From contig NZ_BDBN01000007.1 of the NCBI RefSeq assembly GCF_001613005.1, positions 1 through 64,000 of the forward strand: DNA of 64,000 nucleotides. The letters run 5' to 3'. Below are positions 28,259-35,705 of the stretch, in pieces. The notes under the pieces were generated by a model, which was not told the origin of the DNA, searched no databases, and worked only from the letters and a program-made list of their open reading frames with translations. Source of the stretch: Nocardia nova NBRC 15556 (GTDB taxonomy: Bacteria; Actinomycetota; Actinomycetes; Mycobacteriales; Mycobacteriaceae). Both the position numbers and the translations under genes were made by a program. Every line of letters begins with the position of its first letter. Positions within the stretch are counted from its first letter, which is position 1.

Positions 28259-29020
28259 TCAAGTAATGGAAATGCCGCCGTCGACGATAATGATTTGTCC
28301 GGTGACATACGCTCCCGCGTCGGAAACAAGCCATACAAGCGTAGCCGCCAGTTCAGCAGGTTCCCCAGTACGACCGAGAATCATTCTCGATGTCATTTTT
28401 TCGCGACCATGGTCATCATATTGATCAGTCATTTCCGTCGCGAACAATCCTGGTGCAATCGCGTTTACGCGAATTCCTTTACGCGTCCCCCATTGCTGCG
28501 CCAGATCTCGTGTGAGTCCGAACAGGCCAGCTTTACTGGCGCTATAGGCAGCCTGGGGAAGCCCTGCGGTGGTGAGTCCGAGAATGCTGGAAATATTGAC
28601 GATCGAGCTTCCCGGGCGCATCACACGGCCGCACGCCTGGGCTGCCCAGTACGAGCCGTTCAAATTGATGTCGATCACAGAACGGAATTCGAGTGGCGTC
28701 TCGCGAGTAGCCGGTACTGCGGCGCCGACGCCAGCGTTATTGACCAGTATGTCGACTCTGCCGAACTCTGCCATTGTCAACTCGACCAGGTCGGAACACT
28801 GGTCTGGATCGGATATGTCGGTTTCCACGGTCAGGGCACGGCGGCCGGCAGCACGGACCAGGGCCGCCGTCTTTGCGAGCTTATCGGGGCGACGGGCAGC
28901 GAGCACCAGGTCTGCGCCTGCCTCGGCGAGCGCTATGGCAAATGACACGCCCAGCCCCGATGAGGCTCCGGTCACGATCGCCGTTCGGCCTTCCAGTCGA
29001 AAGGACTCGAGCACACTCAT
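28259..29020 (-). CDS. short-chain dehydrogenase/reductase (classical)
   Basis: A 253-residue classical SDR: TGASSGLG (17-24), LVNNAGVGAA, Ser in IVNISSILG, Y-x-x-x-K in AAYSASKAGL, and the VDGG tail. The Asp-rich loop after strand 2 is replaced by AARRPDKL, suggesting NADP preference (inference). It is the first gene of the SDR-SDR-SDR-acyl-CoA dehydrogenase operon, about 200 bases downstream of an island operator at 29218-29243. Confidence 0.9.
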   Translation of the reverse strand: MSVLESFRLEGRTAIVTGASSGLGVSFAIALAEAGADLVLAARRPDKLAKTAALVRAAGRRALTVETDISDPDQCSDLVELTMAEFGRVDILVNNAGVGAAVPATRETPLEFRSVIDINLNGSYWAAQACGRVMRPGSSIVNISSILGLTTAGLPQAAYSASKAGLFGLTRDLAQQWGTRKGIRVNAIAPGLFATEMTDQYDDHGREKMTSRMILGRTGEPAELAATLVWLVSDAGAYVTGQIIIVDGGISIT

Positions 29021-29217
29021 GAGATAACTCCTGAAGGTTCAGAACCAGGGGGGTTTCGCCGACCTTTGCCGGCGCCGGCCTGAAGACGCGGACACGGCCG
29101 ACCGCATACCGGTCAAGGCCGACGAGCGATAAGCCGACCGCACGCCACCCCTTCTACCGCTAACGCCCAATACGCCTGGCCGATAAGCGGCCAGACGGCG
29201 CAGCGGCACGACGCAAC

Positions 29218-29243
29218 TATAATCTAACACCGATTGGATAGCT
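29218..29243 (+). promoter_or_regulatory. island operator, site 5 (SDR-ACAD operon)
   Basis: Reads TATAATCTAACACCGATTGG then ATAGCT. Two or three positions differ from the consensus core. It lies upstream of the 28259-29020 gene with a long leader. Confidence 0.8.
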
Positions 29244-29268
29244 ACCTCGACACACGTTCCACATAAGA

Positions 29269-29316
29269 CGCCCAAGGCTGGGCGCCCTGCCGGGTCGGCC
29301 GACTCGGCCGACCCGG
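29269..29316 (-). terminator. tandem hairpins after the type II hydroxyacyl-CoA dehydrogenase
   Basis: Two stems lie side by side: CGCCCA/TGGGCG with a 4-base loop (29269-29284) and CCGGGTCGGCC/GGCCGACCCGG with a 5-base loop (29290-29316). They follow the stop at 29357 on the minus strand and insulate the next operon's promoter. Confidence 0.7.
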
Positions 29317-29356
29317 TTCGAACCGAGATGCGCGCACCGGAAACTACATGCTTACC

Positions 29357-30133
29357 TCACTTCGGCGGCATCCGGATACCGCCGTCAACGCGGACGACCT
29401 CTCCGTTCATGTATGAGTTGGTCAGCAGCTCTACCACCATGGACGCCAACTCGCCCGGGTCCCCGAGACGGCGAGGGTAGAGCACACTTTCACCGAGCTT
29501 GGCCTTGAACGCCTCGGCTTCCGGTCCGGAGCCGTAAATCGGCGTCTCCACCAAACCTGGCGCAACCGTATTGTTCCGAATACCTGCAGCTGCCAGATCA
29601 CGGGCGACAGTCAGCGTCATGCCGACGATCCCGCCTTTGGACGCCGAATAGGCGGCCTGCCCGATCTGACCGTCGAACGCGGCCACGCTGGCCATGGAGA
29701 CGATCGCGCCCCGCTCGCCGGACGCGGTCGGTTCCGCGCGGCTCATGGCTGTCGCCGCCAGCCGAATAGCATCGAAACTACCGACCAGATTGATTGCAAC
29801 GACTCTCTTGAACAATTCGAGATCATGGGCCGAGGCAAACTCTCCGTCGCGGCCGATAGTCCGCTGGGCAGAGCCGATTCCGGCCGAGTTCACCAGAACC
29901 CGAAGCGGCCCGAATTCGACGGCCTTTTCGACGGCCGCCGCGATCTCTTCCGTCCTCGTCACGTCGGTGCGGATGAAGGCTCCGCCGATCTCCTTTGCCA
30001 GCGCTTCACCGCTGTCAGCCTGGAGATCTGCGACAACGACTCTGGCTCCCAGAGCCGCGACCTTCCTCGCCGTCGCAGCCCCGATGCCCGATGCCCCACC
30101 CGTGATAATTGCACTTGCTCCATTGATATCCAC
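29357..30133 (-). CDS. type II 3-hydroxyacyl-CoA dehydrogenase-like SDR (HSD10 type)
   Basis: A 258-residue SDR. It begins VDINGASAIITGGASGIGAA, has NSAG in place of NNAG (VLVNSAGIGSAQRT), a catalytic Ser in GAIVSMASVAAFDG and Y-x-x-x-K in AAYSASKGGI. The layout and the ENSPSR-like insertion region match HSD10/type II 3-hydroxyacyl-CoA dehydrogenases, which oxidise 3-hydroxyacyl-CoA with NAD. The GTG start at 30133 is preferred over an upstream TTG because it begins the family N-terminus. An operator lies at 30149-30166, directly before it. Confidence 0.88.
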   Translation of the reverse strand: MDINGASAIITGGASGIGAATARKVAALGARVVVADLQADSGEALAKEIGGAFIRTDVTRTEEIAAAVEKAVEFGPLRVLVNSAGIGSAQRTIGRDGEFASAHDLELFKRVVAINLVGSFDAIRLAATAMSRAEPTASGERGAIVSMASVAAFDGQIGQAAYSASKGGIVGMTLTVARDLAAAGIRNNTVAPGLVETPIYGSGPEAEAFKAKLGESVLYPRRLGDPGELASMVVELLTNSYMNGEVVRVDGGIRMPPK

Positions 30134-30148
30134 ACTCGCACTGTACAA

Positions 30149-30166
30149 TCAATCACCGTTGGATTA
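30149..30166 (-). promoter_or_regulatory. island operator, site 6 (type II HAD promoter)
   Basis: On the minus strand it reads TAATCCAACGGTGATTGA. It ends 15 bases before the GTG start, so binding would overlap the translation start region or the promoter of a short-leader transcript. Confidence 0.75.
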
Positions 30167-30194
30167 AACCCCGGATTGGAAGGATCGGTATCGA

Positions 30195-31082
30195 CTAGAG
30201 CAACACCGGCGCCAGCTTCCGCCACTCGGTCATCGGAATCTGTCTGTCGCCGCGCAGCACCTGCACAGCTACATGATCGGCGCCAGCGTCGAAGTGCTGC
30301 TGCACGCGCTCCGCAATCTTGTCGACATCGCCCCACGCAACGAGTGCGTCAACCAAACGGTCCGACGCAGCTTTCGGGTCCGCCCAGTCATCGTCTGCGA
30401 ACCCGAGACGGCGGAGATTCTCCAAGTACCCTGGCGCCCTCAGGTAGTAGCTGATCGCAGATCGGCCGATAGCCCTGGCAACCACTGGATCCGATTCGAT
30501 GAGCACCATCTGTTCCGGCGCCAACAAAGCCTCAGTGCCGAGGATTTCCCGACTGCGCCGCGTGTGCTCGGGGGTCGTCAAATAGGGATGAGCCCCATCC
30601 GCGCTATCGGCCGATAGTTGAACCATCTTGGGCCCCAGCGCCCCCAACACCCTCGGCGGCACACGTTCGGGACCGACCGCGTGAAAGGGTGCCCGGTCCA
30701 TCGCATCCAAATAGGACCGCATGTAACTCAGCGGTCGGCTGTGATCGTGTCCCCGAAGATTCGCGACCAATGCCGGGCTACTCACACCCAGGCCGAGCAA
30801 GAACCTGTCGGGATATGCTTCGGCGAGGGTCTTTTGCGCAGCCGCCGTTGTCATGGCATCTCGGGCGTAGATATTGGCGATCCCGGTAGCCACGGTGAGA
30901 TGCGAAGTTGCCGCCAGCAACAGCCCTGCCATCACGAACGGGTCGCGACCAACCGCCTCGTTGAGCCACAATGTGCGGTAGCCCAGTCCCTCGAGTTCAC
31001 GCGCGGCCACCTGCGCGTCCGCCGTTGGATGACCGTCGAACGCCACCGTCCAAATCCCCACACGTCCAAGCTGTTTCATCAA
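30195..31082 (-). CDS. LLM-class F420-dependent oxidoreductase (TIGR03620-like)
   Basis: A 295-residue luciferase-like protein starting MMKQLGRVGIWTVAFDGHPT, with ARELEGLGYRTLWLNEAVGR and DRFLLGLGVSSPALVANLRG. The N-terminal pattern fits the actinobacterial TIGR03620 F420 subgroup. The reaction is unknown. Its ATG overlaps the stop of the MaoC-like gene by four bases (ATGA), so it is the third gene of the FAS1-MaoC-LLM operon. Confidence 0.83.
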   Translation of the reverse strand: MMKQLGRVGIWTVAFDGHPTADAQVAARELEGLGYRTLWLNEAVGRDPFVMAGLLLAATSHLTVATGIANIYARDAMTTAAAQKTLAEAYPDRFLLGLGVSSPALVANLRGHDHSRPLSYMRSYLDAMDRAPFHAVGPERVPPRVLGALGPKMVQLSADSADGAHPYLTTPEHTRRSREILGTEALLAPEQMVLIESDPVVARAIGRSAISYYLRAPGYLENLRRLGFADDDWADPKAASDRLVDALVAWGDVDKIAERVQQHFDAGADHVAVQVLRGDRQIPMTEWRKLAPVLL

Positions 31083-31573
31083 TTCATGTCCTTATCGTTG
31101 TCGGCCGACGATGTCGTTTCGGTCGAATTCGAATCATCGGGATCGCGCACTGATCCGAACTCCGCCGTTGCCTTCCCGATGACCACGGGCAGGCCTTGCT
31201 GGTTCGAAGTCATCAGGGAAAACTCAACGAGCGGCCCACCGATACGTCCGATGCGCACCGCCGCTACCGCCGCCGTCGTCGTCAGAATCTCGCCGCGCTG
31301 GGCAGGACTTACGAACCTGACACCGAACTCGGTCAGGCGCCCGCCCCCAATCCAGTCCGTCAGCACCCGGCCCGGCGCCCCGATATTCACAAGCCGGTGC
31401 GCCGGCATCTTCGGTGCACCAGCACTTTCCGCCACGCGGATCTCGCCGGGTTCGCTTGTATCCTGCACTCCCAACTTTTCCGCAGACGTAGGGGCCTGCG
31501 CGCATGAACCGTCGTAGACGAATGTCTCTGTGCGCCTGTCGCCTACACGGAATCGCATGCCCATCGGAGGCAC
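31079..31573 (-). CDS. MaoC-like hot-dog protein lacking the catalytic motif
   Basis: A 164-residue product whose C-terminal half (VLTDWIGGGRLTEFGVRFVS) is nearly the same as the intact MaoC protein at 5324-5746. The expected hydratase motif (GDFNPVH in the relative) is absent: the corresponding segment reads YDGSCAQAPTSAEKLGVQDT and onward. Reading the other two frames does not restore it, so this is not a simple frameshift. It also has a charged C-terminal tail (DDSNSTETTSSADNDKD). GTG at 31573 directly follows the upstream stop; ATG at 31564 is an alternative. It may be a structural subunit or a decaying duplicate. Confidence 0.78.
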   Translation of the reverse strand: MPPMGMRFRVGDRRTETFVYDGSCAQAPTSAEKLGVQDTSEPGEIRVAESAGAPKMPAHRLVNIGAPGRVLTDWIGGGRLTEFGVRFVSPAQRGEILTTTAAVAAVRIGRIGGPLVEFSLMTSNQQGLPVVIGKATAEFGSVRDPDDSNSTETTSSADNDKDMN

Positions 31574-32059
31574 CTACTCCGCCGCTGCCGAATCCGGCGG
31601 GACCGGCAGGACATGGACGGTGCGGGCGACAGTGACGAGCTCGCCGGTGCCAGCCGAGCGATACTCCACCAACCGCTCTTGAAATCTGAGGATGCCGCCG
31701 CGTCCCGACCTCTTCTCCCACGAACGGCCTTCGCGCTCGAAGACGTCCAATGTCTCGCCGGCCAACAGCGAACGGTGATACTCGAAGTGCTGTTCGGCAT
31801 GCAACCAGCCGGTGTCGGGCGGTTCGGCACCACTGGGCTCCCCCGAGGAGCCGAACCACACCTCTCCTTTGCGCGGACGCAGCGCGAACTCGGGATCGAA
31901 CTGAGCGGAAGCCATACAGAACGTCGGCGGAGCCAGGACTCCCCCCAACTCGACTACTGCTTGCGATCCAGGGTCCGAGTACACGGGATTGTCGTCCCCG
32001 ATCGCGCGCGCGAACAACAGGATCTGTGATGCGTCCACCGGAAACCTGTAACTAGGCAT
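31574..32059 (-). CDS. FAS1-like dehydratase subunit (HadA/MaoC N-terminal domain type)
   Basis: A 161-residue hot-dog protein beginning MPSYRFPVDASQILLFARAI, with the IGDDNPVY motif in which the catalytic His position is Tyr, the usual condition of the non-catalytic HadA-type subunit. Later blocks (GWLHAEQHFEYHRSLLAGE, FVEY-like end LQERLVEYRSAGTGELVTVA) match. Such proteins pair with a HadB-type subunit to make (R)-hydratases. The neighbour HadB-like gene lacks its active site, so the active partner may be the protein at 5324. GGAGG lies 4 bases before the ATG. Confidence 0.82.
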   Translation of the reverse strand: MPSYRFPVDASQILLFARAIGDDNPVYSDPGSQAVVELGGVLAPPTFCMASAQFDPEFALRPRKGEVWFGSSGEPSGAEPPDTGWLHAEQHFEYHRSLLAGETLDVFEREGRSWEKRSGRGGILRFQERLVEYRSAGTGELVTVARTVHVLPVPPDSAAAE

Positions 32060-32190
32060 CTTCCCTCCATAGTGAGCGGGTCGTAGCCTCAACGACTGCT
32101 GAGCACTTTGCGGCACGAACCCTTGCCTGTCGCAGCCCTTCGGGAATATCCGATCGAGTGTTGAGACCCAGGGGCGCCGTGTGCTAAACC

Positions 32191-32214
32191 TTAATCAACC
32201 AATGTTTGGTTTGA
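32191..32214 (-). promoter_or_regulatory. second operator class, site b (FAS1-MaoC / CMD divergent promoter)
   Basis: On the minus strand it reads CAAACCAAACATTGGTTGAT then TAA, almost the same as 5168-5190. It contains the near-palindrome AACCA-ATGTT-TGGTT and sits between the divergent genes at 32059 and 32264. Confidence 0.65.
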
Positions 32215-32263
32215 CAACAGTCGGCCGTCGAGAGACCCGGCACAGACGATCGGGAGGTCAGGT

Positions 32264-32878
32264 ATGTCCGGCGACCAGGGTCTCGAGCCGGGGACACGTA
32301 GGTTCGGCGATCTCCCCGCGGTGGCGATGGACTCGGTACAGCGCAACGTCAACGATCGGCTGGTCGAGTATCTGCACCCCGAAAAGGCTGGAACGGGTGC
32401 AACAATCGGCGGACCGATGTCGGCCTTGTTGCGCAGCCCGAACCTCGCAGAAGCCGTCGGCAAGATGGTGCCAATCATGTTCGACGGCCTTTCGATTCCT
32501 CGGACGGCGATGGAGCTCGCCGTTCTGCTGACAGCAAGGCACTGGAACTGTCATTTCGAGTTCGACGTCCACCGCCGCCATGCGGTAACAGCCGGACTGA
32601 GCCCGGAGACCATCGAATACATCGCACACGGTCACTACCCGCGACTGTCGGACGAGCTCGAAGCCACGTACACATTTGTCATGCAACTTCTTCGCGATGG
32701 CGACGTCGAAGACGATGCCTTCGCCTCCGTTACGCGTCTATGGGAAGAGCAAGGAGCGGTAGAGCTGATCGCCACCGTGGGCTTCTATTCGATGCTGGCC
32801 ATGGTCCTGAACGTGGACCGCTACCCGCCGGCCGGACTTTCCCTGCCCCACCTTGCGTCTGGGCCGGGAAGCCACTGA
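32264..32878 (+). CDS. carboxymuconolactone decarboxylase-like (AhpD-fold) protein
   Basis: A 204-residue helical protein. The central block RTAMELAVLLTARHWNCHFE followed by FDVHRRHAVTAGLSPETIEY matches the CMD fold. The CxxC pair of peroxidase-active AhpD proteins is missing (NCHFEFDVH instead), so a peroxidase role is unlikely; related proteins occur in many degradation clusters with unknown or decarboxylase/isomerase roles. The ATG follows GGGAGGTCAGG. It is divergent from the FAS1-MaoC operon and shares its promoter region and operator. Confidence 0.82.
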   Translation: MSGDQGLEPGTRRFGDLPAVAMDSVQRNVNDRLVEYLHPEKAGTGATIGGPMSALLRSPNLAEAVGKMVPIMFDGLSIPRTAMELAVLLTARHWNCHFEFDVHRRHAVTAGLSPETIEYIAHGHYPRLSDELEATYTFVMQLLRDGDVEDDAFASVTRLWEEQGAVELIATVGFYSMLAMVLNVDRYPPAGLSLPHLASGPGSH

Positions 32879-32909
32879 ATGAAAAGCTGGAAGCAAGGAA
32901 GTGATACCG

Positions 32910-33254
32910 ATGGCCGAACTCGCCGTATCGGGCGCCACCAAGCCTGAGAAGGGATCGTACGTACGAGCCACCCTGACCGATGTGTTTCGGTGCCCGGCGC
33001 GGTCGGATTTCATCGAACTGTGTTTCGCCACTGAAGCCGGACGATGGAAATGGTGCTTTCCCGACCCTGGTGAACGCAAGAAGCAAGCTGGAAACGACAC
33101 CATGGTTCTCGTGGTGGGACCCTACGGAACGCAGGCTCACCTGGTCGTGGACGGCGGAATCGGGCCCGCGCTACCCAGTTCCGAGGCGATGCCACTGATC
33201 CTGGGTGGTTGCCGAGCTTTCGTCTCCCGCAAGCTGGTCGAAGGTGAGCGCTGA
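32910..33254 (+). CDS. unknown protein following the CMD-like gene
   Basis: A 114-residue product with no family I recognise. It has a mixed beta pattern (GSYVRATLTDVF, MVLVVGPYGTQAHLVVDGGI), three cysteines (C24-C35 region and C101), and ends with CRAFVSRKLVEGER. The ATG is 31 bases after the CMD stop with AAGGAA at good spacing, so the genes are probably co-transcribed. A strong terminator follows at 33279-33325. The position suggests a role with the CMD-like protein. Confidence 0.6.
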   Translation: MAELAVSGATKPEKGSYVRATLTDVFRCPARSDFIELCFATEAGRWKWCFPDPGERKKQAGNDTMVLVVGPYGTQAHLVVDGGIGPALPSSEAMPLILGGCRAFVSRKLVEGER

Positions 33255-33278
33255 ACCGGCACCTGGCGCCAAACAGGG

Positions 33279-33325
33279 CGGCCGCTCGGCTCGGCTCGCA
33301 ATGCAGGAACCGAGCCGAGCGGCCG
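33279..33325. terminator. perfect 16-bp hairpin between convergent genes
   Basis: CGGCCGCTCGGCTCGG and CCGAGCCGAGCGGCCG are exact inverse repeats with a 15-base loop. It lies between the convergent genes ending at 33254 and 33332, so it can serve both directions. Confidence 0.8.
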
Positions 33326-33331
33326 GAACAG

Positions 33332-34168
33332 CTAGAAGATCGACGAGATATCGGTTGGGGTGTCTTCGAATCGAGGGGCACGTTTCTCGAGGAATGCGAC
33401 GATCCCCTCGCGACCATCGTTGGACGCACCACGATCGAACAACGCCTTGGACTCGACCAGATGGGCCACCTCTGGATCATGCTCCCCCAGCATCCGCCAT
33501 AACATCTGCCTGGTCATAGCGACCGATACCGCCGATGTACCCTCGACCAACTTTTCTGCCACAGAGATAGCACGCTCCACTACCTGCGCTGCTGGTACCA
33601 CCTCACTCACCAGCCCGCGATCCAACGCCTCGGCGGCAGCGACCATCCTGCCGCCTATCATCCATTCGAGAGCGGTTGAGATCCCGACTGTCCGAGGAAG
33701 AAACCATGTCGAACACCCTTCCGGCACCAGACCGCGGCGGGTGAACACGAAACCGAATACTGCTGTCTCCGATGCGATTCTGACATCCGCGGGAAGAATC
33801 ATTGTCGCACCGATGCCGACTGCCGGACCGTTCACTGCCACGACGACCGGCTTCCTCGACCGATAGATTCGCAGGCTAACTCGTCCCCCCTCGTCCACAG
33901 GCGTGGCGTCGGCAGCATTGCGGTCGACCACAAATGTGTCACGACCGGCTTCGAGATCGGCACCCGCACAGAACATTCGGCCCGCACCGGTGAGCACGAT
34001 CGCCGACACAGCATCGTCGGCGTCGCATTCATCCAATGCCGCCAAAAGCCTTTCACACATCTCGGCGGTAAAGGCGTTGAGCCGGTCCGCCCTGTTCAGG
34101 CATACGACAGCGACCACCCCTCGCCGTTCCACCCGGACAACTTCCCCAATTTCGTTCGCGGCCAACAT
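33332..34168 (-). CDS. enoyl-CoA hydratase / isomerase (crotonase family)
   Basis: A 278-residue crotonase. Oxyanion-hole segments are MFCAGADLEAG and GPAVGIGATMILPADVRIAS; a Glu in RRGLVPEGCSTWFLPR takes the position of the catalytic Glu 164 of rat hydratase, while the first catalytic Glu region differs, so hydratase or isomerase activity is not settled. It probably hydrates an enoyl-CoA of the island pathway. It is transcribed away from the ferredoxin reductase, and the shared region contains the island operator at 34251-34278. Confidence 0.9.
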   Translation of the reverse strand: MLAANEIGEVVRVERRGVVAVVCLNRADRLNAFTAEMCERLLAALDECDADDAVSAIVLTGAGRMFCAGADLEAGRDTFVVDRNAADATPVDEGGRVSLRIYRSRKPVVVAVNGPAVGIGATMILPADVRIASETAVFGFVFTRRGLVPEGCSTWFLPRTVGISTALEWMIGGRMVAAAEALDRGLVSEVVPAAQVVERAISVAEKLVEGTSAVSVAMTRQMLWRMLGEHDPEVAHLVESKALFDRGASNDGREGIVAFLEKRAPRFEDTPTDISSIF

Positions 34169-34250
34169 GACCCACCTTCGTCCGATCGATTCGAGTGCGC
34201 AGATCCGCCGCAGCAGCCGTGGCTCTTTACGAATCCGCCTTCGACCGCTA

Positions 34251-34278
34251 GATTAATCCAACAGTGATTGGATATCTA
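34251..34278 (+). promoter_or_regulatory. island operator, site 7 (ECH / ferredoxin reductase divergent promoter)
   Basis: Reads GATTAATCCAACAGTGATTG then GATATCTA. The core ATCCAA-CAGTGA-TTGGAT is a perfect palindrome with a 6-base spacer, the best site in the window. It ends 15 bases before the reductase ATG. Confidence 0.88.
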
Positions 34279-34293
34279 GGGAGAGAACGACTC

Positions 34294-35625
34294 ATGCCGA
34301 AGGCAGAGGACCGCGTGAGCACGCACCCAACAGCACCGTCGATCCGATACGACGTGGTAGTCGTCGGCGGCGGCCACGGCGGAGCCAACATAGCCGCCAC
34401 ACTCCGTCAGCACGCCTTCGTCGGTTCAATCGCCTTGATCGGTGACGAACCCGAACTGCCCTACGAACGCCCGCCCCTCTCCAAGGATTATCTGTCCGGG
34501 GACCTTCCCCTGGAACGAATGCTCATTCGCCCGAAAGCCTTCTGGCACGAACACGACATCGATGTCATCACTGGTACCCGGGTGCTTACCGTGGAGGCCG
34601 ACGAACATCGACTGCAATGCGACGATGGCTCGAAAATCGGCTATCGCCACATGGTCTGGGCCGGAGGAGGCAGACCTCGGACTCTGAGCTGTCCCGGCCA
34701 CGATCTGGCAGGAATCCATACCATCCGGACAACCGCGGACATCGATCGCATACGCGCGGAATTGCAATCGACTACCAGGGTCGTCGTCGTCGGCGGCGGT
34801 TATATCGGACTCGAAACGGCAGCAGTGCTGAGCCGGGCCGGGAAATATGTGACCGTTGTCGAAGCACAGAACCGCGTACTCGCCCGCGTTGCCGGCGAAC
34901 CGCTCGCCCACTTCTACGAGGTCGCGCATCAGGCCCACGGTGTCGACCTCCGGCTCAGCGCGAGCGTCGACCGCATCGAGGGCGACGGGCGAGTGAACGG
35001 GGTTCGCCTGTCCAGCGGTGAACTACTGCCTTGTGACCTTCTCATTGTCGGGATCGGAATCATCCCCGCAGTCGAGCCGTTGCTGGCCGCAGGCGCCGAA
35101 GGAGACAACGGTGTCATCGTGGACGAGAAGTGCCGTACTTCGCTCCCGGACGTATTCGCGATCGGTGATTGCGCGGCCCATCACAACCGCTACGCCGAAG
35201 GCGCGCTGATTCGGCTGGAGTCGGTACAGAATGCCGTCGACCAGGCAACAACCGTCGCGAAGGTCCTAACTGGCAAGAACGTCGTCTACGACGCAGTGCC
35301 TTGGTTCTGGTCCAAACAGTACGACCTTCGCCTTCAAACGGTCGGCCTGTCCCGCGGACACGACGAGACTGTGGTGCGTGGGGACCCGGCTACGAGAAAA
35401 TTCTCCGTGGTCTATCGACGGCACGGTCGTGTCATAGCGCTCGATTGCGTGAACTCGGTAAAGGATTTCGTCGAAGGCAAGCGGTTGGTCCAAGAGGGCT
35501 CCATGGCAGACGTGGCATTGCTCGCTGATCCAACCAAATCTCTCAAGTTAGTACCCAGACGATCGGATGGTCCGCCGCAGGCAGGCCCGGCCGGCCATCC
35601 TCAACCGGTGCAGCCACGACGGTGA
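34294..35625 (+). CDS. ferredoxin reductase (FAD/NAD(P)H, oxygenase-coupled type)
   Basis: A 443-residue flavoprotein. FAD-binding GGGHGGANIA near residue 20, the P-Y-E-R-P-P-L-S-K-D motif of rubredoxin/putidaredoxin reductases, NAD-binding GGGYIGLE, the second FAD motif DVFAIGDCA, and a C-terminal reductase domain are all present, plus a Pro-rich tail of about 25 residues. It moves electrons from NAD(P)H to a [2Fe-2S] ferredoxin, here most likely the one at 16414. The ATG at 34294 has GGGAGAGAAC upstream; a GTG at 34264 lies inside the operator and is unlikely. Confidence 0.92.
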   Translation: MPKAEDRVSTHPTAPSIRYDVVVVGGGHGGANIAATLRQHAFVGSIALIGDEPELPYERPPLSKDYLSGDLPLERMLIRPKAFWHEHDIDVITGTRVLTVEADEHRLQCDDGSKIGYRHMVWAGGGRPRTLSCPGHDLAGIHTIRTTADIDRIRAELQSTTRVVVVGGGYIGLETAAVLSRAGKYVTVVEAQNRVLARVAGEPLAHFYEVAHQAHGVDLRLSASVDRIEGDGRVNGVRLSSGELLPCDLLIVGIGIIPAVEPLLAAGAEGDNGVIVDEKCRTSLPDVFAIGDCAAHHNRYAEGALIRLESVQNAVDQATTVAKVLTGKNVVYDAVPWFWSKQYDLRLQTVGLSRGHDETVVRGDPATRKFSVVYRRHGRVIALDCVNSVKDFVEGKRLVQEGSMADVALLADPTKSLKLVPRRSDGPPQAGPAGHPQPVQPRR

Positions 35626-35649
35626 CGATGACCCACTTTCCCGCTGATC

Positions 35650-35665
35650 GTCGCCTGTGGGCGAC
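35650..35665 (+). terminator. small hairpin between ferredoxin reductase and hxlB
   Basis: GTCGCC, a 4-base loop and GGCGAC form a 6-bp stem. It may be a weak terminator or attenuator; hxlB may have its own promoter. Confidence 0.35.
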
Positions 35666-35705
35666 AACCAGCCACGGTCTCCCGACTAATCATTGAAGGA
35701 CAAAC

